Source: JBLHUT01 sp047629975
Lineage (GTDB): Bacteria; Pseudomonadota; Alphaproteobacteria; Rhodobacterales; Rhodobacteraceae
Reading direction: 5' to 3'
Assembly (NCBI GenBank): GCA_047629975.1
Contig: JBLHUT010000065.1
Span: 1-13,390, forward strand
DNA: 13,390 nt
Under the pieces are notes generated by a model, which did no database searches, was not told where the DNA came from, and was given only the letters and a program-made list of their open reading frames with translations. Numbering within the stretch: position 1 is the stretch's first letter; each line of letters opens with the position of its first letter. Position numbers and translations under genes: made by a program. Shown in pieces: positions 1-5,528 of the stretch.

Positions 1-39
1 CAAGGCAGTAGCTGCCAGCAGGTTTGTCAGTTTTCTCAT
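1..39 (-). CDS. N-terminus of a probable exported protein (partial, runs off left edge)
   Basis: On the minus strand an ATG at 39 opens a frame that stays open to the window edge and reads MRKLTNLLAATAL. A short basic start (Arg-Lys) followed by a hydrophobic Leu/Ala stretch is what a Sec signal peptide looks like. A good Shine-Dalgarno sequence, GGGAG (complement of 48-52), lies 8 nt upstream of the ATG. The start is only 53 nt downstream of the FAD dehydrogenase stop on the same strand, so it is probably the next gene of that operon. By context a periplasmic solute-binding protein for the operon's substrate is a reasonable guess, but 13 residues cannot show the family. Confidence 0.55.
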   Translation of the reverse strand, partial: MRKLTNLLAATAL

Positions 40-92
40 AGTTATAGCTCCCAGTTGAAAGACGGCCCCCTTTGCGAGGACTCAGATGTTAA

Positions 93-1343
93 TTACCTTT
101 TGAACCGTGACGGAGAGTATACCCCCACGTCAATATTTGGTTTTCGCCCCGATATCATTTGCGCAAGCAAACGACCGGTCTTTGGCCCGCCGGTCAACCC
201 GACGTGGTGATGCCCGAACCCCAGATACGCCCCCTTGATTCCGGGAACCTCTCCGATAACGGGAATGGAATCAGACGGCGCGGGACGGTGGCCCATCCAC
301 TCGGTCTCGCGCGCCCACGTCAGACCGGGCATGGCCGCCAGTGCCTGTCGTTTTAGCAAATCGAATGGCGCGCGCGATGGTGGCGCCTTCAGGCCCCCCA
401 ACTCGACCACACCAGCCAGCCGCAGCCGTCCCTCCATCGGGGTCGCGACAAATTTGCCCGACGCGATCATAACCGGTCCGCGCGGCATGAAATTTGGCTC
501 CCACAATTCAATGTGATAGCCCCGCTCGCTTTCAAGCGGCACGTTCAGACCAAGCATATCGGCCATCGGTTTTGACCACACACCGGTGGCCAGAATGACG
601 GTATCACAGGCAATCGTCTCGCCCGTAGTGCGCAATCCGGTGACCTGCCCGTTCTCGCGCAATATTCCACGCACATCGGCCTTGATCATCTGTGTGCCGT
701 TTGCCTCGGCGTGACGCGCAAGGTCTTTGACGTAATCGCCCGGGCTGGTGATGCGCCCGTGGTTCGGCATTTTGATCCCGAAACCGATCTTTTCGGAAAA
801 GACCGGATCATAGGCTTTGAAATCTTCGATTTCCTGCGGCTCGAAGCCGTGCTCACGCCGGATTTTCCAAGTGAACGCCTCGGCTTCGTAATCAGCCCGT
901 GATCCGTAGCCAAAGACATAATCCCCCGGCACAATCCACTTTTCCGCGCCCGTCCCCTCCGACAATGCCTGATGATCGGCAAGACTATCGCCGATGATCG
1001 GAGCAAGAGCCGCGGCAATTCGCGTGGCGTCTTCGGCATTGGCATGGCGCAGGTATTTAACCAGCCACGGCATCAACTTTGGCAGATAGCCCCATTTCAG
1101 GAACAATGGCTGATTGGGATCGAACAGCATGCGTGGTGCCTTGGCAATCAGGCCCGGCCCCGTGACCGGCATGATCGCAACCGAGGCCAGAACACCGGCA
1201 TTGCCATAAGACGTGCCATCCCCCGGCGCGCCGCGGTCAATCAGCATGACCTTATGGCCTTCGCGTTGCAACCAGATCGCAGCAGACACACCAACGATGC
1301 CCGCCCCGACAATAGCGATTGTTTTTTGAGGGTTTTCGGTCAA
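93..1343 (-). CDS. DadA-like FAD-dependent amine/D-amino-acid dehydrogenase
   Basis: A DAO/DadA-family flavoprotein of about 416 residues, the usual family length. Such enzymes oxidise a D-amino acid or secondary amine to the imine or oxo acid and pass electrons to the quinone pool or another acceptor. The N-terminus carries the FAD dinucleotide-binding fold GAGIVG (residues 13-18) with an Asp-Arg at the end of the second strand, then the TSYGNAG segment typical of DadA. The C-terminus has the family GHHHVGLTGGP region near the flavin. Start choice: a GTG at 1352 is possible but has no ribosome site. A TTG at 1343 has GGAG 8 nt upstream and forms a TTGA overlap with the stop of the preceding ThDP gene, so I prefer it. 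The gene is translationally linked to the ThDP gene. The substrate cannot be read from sequence; glycine-oxidase-like or sarcosine-type activity are alternatives. Confidence 0.88.
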   Translation of the reverse strand: MTENPQKTIAIVGAGIVGVSAAIWLQREGHKVMLIDRGAPGDGTSYGNAGVLASVAIMPVTGPGLIAKAPRMLFDPNQPLFLKWGYLPKLMPWLVKYLRHANAEDATRIAAALAPIIGDSLADHQALSEGTGAEKWIVPGDYVFGYGSRADYEAEAFTWKIRREHGFEPQEIEDFKAYDPVFSEKIGFGIKMPNHGRITSPGDYVKDLARHAEANGTQMIKADVRGILRENGQVTGLRTTGETIACDTVILATGVWSKPMADMLGLNVPLESERGYHIELWEPNFMPRGPVMIASGKFVATPMEGRLRLAGVVELGGLKAPPSRAPFDLLKRQALAAMPGLTWARETEWMGHRPAPSDSIPVIGEVPGIKGAYLGFGHHHVGLTGGPKTGRLLAQMISGRKPNIDVGVYSPSRFKR

Positions 1344-3040
1344 GCGACCCACTCCGATACTGGTGCTGCCGCCTCATGAAGCGGCTGGGAAATCACATCG
1401 ATCAACGTCGGCCCGCGATGCGCCAACGCCAGCTTCAAAACACCCGGCAGATCGGCCGGATCCTCCACCCGCCAGCTTTTCACCCCGAACGCTGCTGCAA
1501 CGGCTGCGTGGTCGGTACGATTGAAATCAACGTTGTAATAGCGTTTTCCAAAACCGCTTTCCTGCCCTGCCTTGATCCAGCCAAACGTCGCATTCGAAAA
1601 CACGATCGAGAGGATCGGCATGTTATAGCGGGTGATCGTCTCGAATTCGCCACAGCAAAACCCGAACGAGCCATCCCCCATCAAGGCCACGGTCTGGACA
1701 TCGGGTCGGCCCACATGGGCACCCATCGCCGCCGCCAACGCATAGCCCAGCGCCCCGTGCGCCCGATTGGTGATAAAATGCCGCCCCGATTGCGGCCAAC
1801 GGTAATGGGCCGAAACATAAGGACACGGCGTTCCGGGATCGGCCACAATCGTCGCATCGGGGTCCAGCGCCTGCATCAGCGCGGCGATGACAACCTCGGG
1901 GCGCAGGGGCCGCTCGGGACTGTTGGCAAGCGGCGCGAAATGCGCCTGCTTTGCTGTCCAGACATCACGCACAACATCCGATCCCCCCTGCGGCACATGC
2001 GGGCCTGAGGCCTCAAGAGCATCGGCAAGCGCCTCGAGCGAGAGCCGCGCATCGGCACAGATCGCAACATCCGTCCGGTAATTGGCGCCAATGACCATCG
2101 GGTCGCTGTCAATATGAATAATCTGCGTGGATTTATCCGGCGAGCACCAACGCTCTGTCGTGACAGACCCCGCACGGCAGCCGACAAAAAGAACAAGGTC
2201 CGCCGCATCAACAACAGCACGGGTCACCGGCACACCGCCGTTCGAGCCCACAACACCAAGAGCAAGCGGGTCGATCTCTGCAATTGCGCCCTGCCCTGAT
2301 ACAGAGGTCGCAACCGGACAATCAAGCGCACGCGCCACCCGAGCCAGCGCGTCTTGTGCCCCTGCAATCACCGGGCCACCACCACAAATGATGACTGCCG
2401 CATGCGCGCGCGACAACAGGCGTGCCGCCTCTTCGATCTCGCCGGCATCAGGGCCGGCCCGCTCTGCGGGATAGCTGTGATGCCGCGGATCGGCCCAGAT
2501 CTCGGCTGGATCAACGGCACCTTTTTGCGTATCGAACGGCAGCGCCAGATGCGTCGCCCCGGGTCGCCCCGTGGTCATGGCACGAAACGCCGTTCGCACC
2601 ATCGCCGGAAGGCTTCCGGCGCGGTCAAGGGAGCGGTTCCATTTGGTCAAAGGCCGGAACAGCGCCTCCTGATCCAACTCGGTCAACGGGTATTTTCCGC
2701 GCGAGGTGGTCGCCACATCACTGGTGATGGCAAGCACGGGGATCGAGCTTTCGTTCGCCTCGACCACAGCGGGCAAGATATAGGTCGCCCCACCACCCGA
2801 TGGCCCCTCGCACACGCCGGGCTTTCCCGTCACACGCGCGTAACCGTCGGCCATATATCCCGCATGGCGCTCGTCACGGGTCAGGATATGGGTGATGCCG
2901 TGATCAAGCCGCGAGAGCGCGTCGTAAAACGGCAATGTCGTATCTCCGCACAGCCCGAACATGTGTGTCACGCCGTGCGCCTCGAGCATGCGGACCAATG
3001 CCTCGGCTCCGGTCAGAAAATTGCGTCTGTCCTCTTGCAT
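1340..3040 (-). CDS. ThDP-dependent enzyme, acetolactate-synthase-like (decarboxylase or carboligase)
   Basis: A complete 566-residue member of the ThDP-dependent acetolactate synthase / 2-oxo-acid decarboxylase superfamily, which decarboxylates 2-oxo acids and releases or transfers the resulting aldehyde unit. The N-terminal pyrimidine-binding domain has the catalytic Glu at about residue 57 (RDERHAGYMADGYAR). A central domain follows, and the C-terminal pyrophosphate domain has the Mg/ThDP motif GDG at about 455 to Asn at about 483. The last part of that motif reads SNATFG instead of the usual NN. The FAD and acetyl-phosphate-forming hallmarks of true AHAS or Xsc are not recognisable, so the reaction is unassigned. 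An AGGAG site (complement of 3052-3056) lies 11 nt before the ATG at 3040. It is first in an operon with the DadA-like dehydrogenase, suggesting that it acts on the 2-oxo acid made there. Confidence 0.88.
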   Translation of the reverse strand: MQEDRRNFLTGAEALVRMLEAHGVTHMFGLCGDTTLPFYDALSRLDHGITHILTRDERHAGYMADGYARVTGKPGVCEGPSGGGATYILPAVVEANESSIPVLAITSDVATTSRGKYPLTELDQEALFRPLTKWNRSLDRAGSLPAMVRTAFRAMTTGRPGATHLALPFDTQKGAVDPAEIWADPRHHSYPAERAGPDAGEIEEAARLLSRAHAAVIICGGGPVIAGAQDALARVARALDCPVATSVSGQGAIAEIDPLALGVVGSNGGVPVTRAVVDAADLVLFVGCRAGSVTTERWCSPDKSTQIIHIDSDPMVIGANYRTDVAICADARLSLEALADALEASGPHVPQGGSDVVRDVWTAKQAHFAPLANSPERPLRPEVVIAALMQALDPDATIVADPGTPCPYVSAHYRWPQSGRHFITNRAHGALGYALAAAMGAHVGRPDVQTVALMGDGSFGFCCGEFETITRYNMPILSIVFSNATFGWIKAGQESGFGKRYYNVDFNRTDHAAVAAAFGVKSWRVEDPADLPGVLKLALAHRGPTLIDVISQPLHEAAAPVSEWVA

Positions 3041-3130
3041 TGGCGTTCCGGCTCCTGCCTTTTGTAAAAGAGTTGAACCGCCCGCCCACAGGTGTCAACG
3101 CTTCATTAACAACAAAGCAGGAGCACGGTC
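3041..3130. promoter_or_regulatory. Divergent promoter region between ThDP gene and racemase-family gene
   Basis: This 90-bp gap must hold the start signals of both divergent genes. Visible elements are the 12-bp near-palindrome CTTTTGTAAAAG at 3059-3070, an inverted pair GTTGA (3072-3076) and TCAAC (3095-3099), and two ribosome sites (AGGAG, complement of 3052-3056, for the minus gene; AGGAG 3119-3123 for the plus gene). The palindrome sits next to the ribosome site of the minus-strand gene, where an operator could act on both units. No convincing -35/-10 pair is visible. That it is regulatory is inferred from position. Confidence 0.4.
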
Positions 3131-3850
3131 ATGATCGTCGAAGGTGGCAAGCCCATTTATGGAGCAGCTTTGGGCATATTGATGCTCGATGCCCGATTTC
3201 CGCGCATCCCCGGTGACATGGGAAATGCCTCGACATGGCCATTTCCGGTCCATTACAAACTGGTGCGCGATGCCTCACCGGATCGTGTGGTGCGGCGCGG
3301 GGCCGAAGGGCTGTTGGACGTTTTTATCGACGCCGCCCGAGAGCTGGAGGCAGACGGTGTCGATGGCATCACCACCAACTGCGGGTTTCTGGCCTTGTTT
3401 CAGGAAGAACTCGCAGCGGCGGTGGATGTCCCGGTACTGACATCGTCGTTGATGCAGGTCGGCACCATCAACACACTGCTTCCAGCCTCAAAGCGCGCTG
3501 GAATTCTGACCATTTCAGCCTCGTCGCTGACGCAGGCGCATCTTGAGAAAGCCAAGGTTCCCGCAGGTACTCCGATCGGCACAACAGAAGGCGGTCAAGA
3601 GTTCACCCGTGCGATCCTGAACAACGAGCTTTGGTTGAACACGGATCTGGCGCGTCAAGACAACATCGCGGCCGCACTCGCGCTGCAAAAGGCGCACCCC
3701 GATCTAGGGGCGATCGTGCTGGAATGCACCAATATGACGCCCTATGCCGCCGACATAAGGGCCGCAACCGGACTTCCGGTTTTTTCGATCGTGTCGTTTG
3801 CAAGCTGGTTTCAAAGCGGGCTCACGCCCCGGCGCTACCGCATGCCGTAA
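3131..3850 (+). CDS. Aspartate/glutamate racemase-family protein
   Basis: A complete 239-residue protein of the Asp/Glu/hydantoin racemase superfamily, which uses two opposed cysteines for cofactor-independent proton abstraction. Both are visible: Cys84 in TTNCGF and Cys199 in ECTNM. The segment GILMLDARFPRIPGD near the N-terminus marks a subgroup usually annotated only as 'aspartate/glutamate racemase family'. The start is supported by AGGAG at 3119-3123, 7 nt before the ATG. It is divergent from the ThDP/DadA-like operon, so it may supply the D-enantiomer to that dehydrogenase; this is inference. Maleate isomerase and arylmalonate decarboxylase share the fold, so racemisation is likely but not certain. 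Its 3' end overlaps the end of the convergent anchor-subunit gene by 16 nt. Confidence 0.82.
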   Translation: MIVEGGKPIYGAALGILMLDARFPRIPGDMGNASTWPFPVHYKLVRDASPDRVVRRGAEGLLDVFIDAARELEADGVDGITTNCGFLALFQEELAAAVDVPVLTSSLMQVGTINTLLPASKRAGILTISASSLTQAHLEKAKVPAGTPIGTTEGGQEFTRAILNNELWLNTDLARQDNIAAALALQKAHPDLGAIVLECTNMTPYAADIRAATGLPVFSIVSFASWFQSGLTPRRYRMP

Positions 3851-4692
3851 TACAGCCCGACAACGTGCTCGGCCTCGGCAAAGAACAACCAACGGCTGAC
3901 AAAGACCCCCGCCAGATGCAGCGCCATCGCCAGACCAAGCCCGACAGCCCCGCCCGTCAAAAGTGCAAGCACAGGAAGCACAACCAACAGACCGAAACTG
4001 ATCGCGCGCAGCTTGAGCGCATGCTTGCGCGCCACAACAAACACCATCTCTTTCAAAAGGTAGTTTGTGCCGGTGTGAGGTGATTCAAACGCCCGAACGG
4101 TGCCGTGATGCAACCCTGTCGCGGTATTCATGTTCGTGCCTGATTTTGTAAAACGCGTATCGCCAATGCCCCAATGCGCCAGCAAAAGTGCACCGCAAAT
4201 CGCCAGCAAAAGCGCGCTCAGAACCGGGCCTTGCGTCAGGATTGCCCCCCCGCACAGCGACAACGCTGTGAACAGCGCCGGCGTGGTCCACTGGTTCCAA
4301 CGGGGTACCGTCTTGAGCTGGGCATAGATCATCGAGGTCGCAATGACCGTGGCCAGCGCCAGCACCGCCCCAAGCGCGCCCAGAACCGCCGGTGCCGTGC
4401 CCAAAAACACAACACTTGCCCCAAAAAGCCCCATCACCGCAAAACAAATCACGGCCAGAACCGCCTCTCGCGAGAGCCAGCTGGTCTTCCATTGACTAAA
4501 GGCGCGCCACGCCCGTTGCGGGTTTCCAAGGTGGAAGGTCGACGCCAAAAGCCCGCCCCCCGCAAGCCCGAACGCGAGCGCAAAGTGCCACAGCGACAGC
4601 GCCTCGGCCGGAGCAATGCCAAGCCAGAACAAAAGGCCGAAACCAAGCCCGGACAGGACCGTGAAGACAATGATTGAGGGTGCCGGATGCAT
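3835..4692 (-). CDS. soeC: DmsC-type membrane anchor of molybdoenzyme, probable sulfite dehydrogenase SoeC
   Basis: A 285-residue polytopic membrane protein with about eight hydrophobic segments over its whole length, beginning directly after Met (IIVFTVLSGLGFGLLFW). The loop at about residues 52-75 carries HLGNPQRAW and WLSREAV, which I recognise as typical of the DmsC family. Such subunits anchor the catalytic dimer on the cytoplasmic face and exchange electrons with quinone, without haem. It is the last gene of the operon, starting 6 nt after the ferredoxin subunit stop, and ends with TAG inside the 3' end of the racemase-family gene. Because the catalytic partner lacks a Tat signal and resembles SoeA, SoeC is the best name. 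A DMSO-reductase or thiosulfate/polysulfide-reductase anchor is the alternative. Confidence 0.8.
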   Translation of the reverse strand: MHPAPSIIVFTVLSGLGFGLLFWLGIAPAEALSLWHFALAFGLAGGGLLASTFHLGNPQRAWRAFSQWKTSWLSREAVLAVICFAVMGLFGASVVFLGTAPAVLGALGAVLALATVIATSMIYAQLKTVPRWNQWTTPALFTALSLCGGAILTQGPVLSALLLAICGALLLAHWGIGDTRFTKSGTNMNTATGLHHGTVRAFESPHTGTNYLLKEMVFVVARKHALKLRAISFGLLVVLPVLALLTGGAVGLGLAMALHLAGVFVSRWLFFAEAEHVVGLYYGMR

Positions 4693-4698
4693 CGTATT

Positions 4699-5475
4699 CT
4701 ATCCGTTTTTCGGGCCACCGGGCAGCGTATCAAGCGCCCGGTCAAGCCAGCCAAGAAACCCTTGCGGTGTCTCGGACACCGGTGCCAGCAATGGCGCAAG
4801 AATATCAACATCGCCTTGCGGCGTTAGATCCTGTTTCGGGCGCGGCGGCAGGTATTTGTTCACCGGCTTTGTGCCCAGTTCCGGCATCAGGTCGAACCCG
4901 CCCCGCGCCTTGACCAATTTCGAGACATCACTGTCTTCGTCCCCCAGATCGCCAAAATGGCGCGCACCCGACGGGCACGTGCGCACACAAGCCGGTTGAC
5001 GATCTTCCTCGGGCAGGTTTTCGTTGTAGATACGGTCAACACACAGCGTGCATTTCTTCATGACGCCGGCGGCTGCATCCATTTCACGCGCCCCGTAGGG
5101 ACAGGCCCACGCACACAGCCCGCACCCGATGCAACTGTCCTCGTTGACCAGAACGATCCCGTCTTCGACCCGCTTGTAGCTTGCCCCTGTCGGGCAAACG
5201 GTGACGCAAGGCGCGTCTTCGCAATGCAGACAGGACTTCGGAAAATGGACCAACTGCGCCGGACCCGCCTCGGGCTGCACCTCGTAGCTGTGCACACGGT
5301 TGAGAAAGGTTCCTGACGGGTCCGCCCCGTACGGGCTTTGATCCGACAAGGGCGCACCGTAATTTTCGGTGTTCCATCCTTTACAACTGATCACGCAGGC
5401 GTGGCACCCGACACAGGTATCAAGGTCGATCACAAGGCCCATTTTGCGCATTGTCTGAAGAGGGAGCTCGGTCAT
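4699..5475 (-). CDS. soeB: Four-cluster [4Fe-4S] ferredoxin subunit, probable SoeB
   Basis: A 258-residue DmsB/PsrB-type electron-transfer subunit. Four cysteine groups are visible: CVGCHACVISC (from residue 21), CLHCEDAPCVTVC, CIGCGLCAWAC, and CTLC paired with the later CVRTCPSGA. They would bind four [4Fe-4S] clusters linking the molybdenum subunit to the membrane anchor. The C-terminal tail with GTKPVNKYLPPRP is a feature I associate with the SoeB-like branch. Start: the open frame extends upstream to 5628, inside the preceding gene, but the conserved protein begins at the ATG at 5475 (MTELPLQ) or the later Met12. No Shine-Dalgarno sequence precedes the 5475 start. An 18-codon linker frame that ends on this ATG may deliver ribosomes. 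It is the middle gene of the operon. Confidence 0.85.
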   Translation of the reverse strand: MTELPLQTMRKMGLVIDLDTCVGCHACVISCKGWNTENYGAPLSDQSPYGADPSGTFLNRVHSYEVQPEAGPAQLVHFPKSCLHCEDAPCVTVCPTGASYKRVEDGIVLVNEDSCIGCGLCAWACPYGAREMDAAAGVMKKCTLCVDRIYNENLPEEDRQPACVRTCPSGARHFGDLGDEDSDVSKLVKARGGFDLMPELGTKPVNKYLPPRPKQDLTPQGDVDILAPLLAPVSETPQGFLGWLDRALDTLPGGPKNG

Positions 5476-5528
5476 TGGGGAGTATCGGCTTTCAGTTGGG
5501 ACAGGGTGCAGCCCTTTGGCAGGCTCAT
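5472..5528 (-). other. Possible 18-codon linker mini-ORF between the molybdopterin and ferredoxin genes
   Basis: The 49-nt gap between the two genes is spanned exactly by a short frame, MSLPKGCTLSQLKADTPQ. Its ATG overlaps the upstream TGA (TCATGA) and its TGA overlaps the downstream ATG (CAATGA). A GGAAG lies 8 nt before the mini-ORF start, whereas the ferredoxin gene has none. This could be a translational-coupling device or chance. I do not claim that the peptide has a function. Confidence 0.25.

Noticed and set aside
1340..3040. Sulfoacetaldehyde acetyltransferase (Xsc)
   Set aside because: Tempting next to a sulfite dehydrogenase, but the N-terminal and active-site segments do not resemble Xsc as I know it (for example RDERHAGYMADGYAR rather than the Xsc HEGSAGMMADGFTR).
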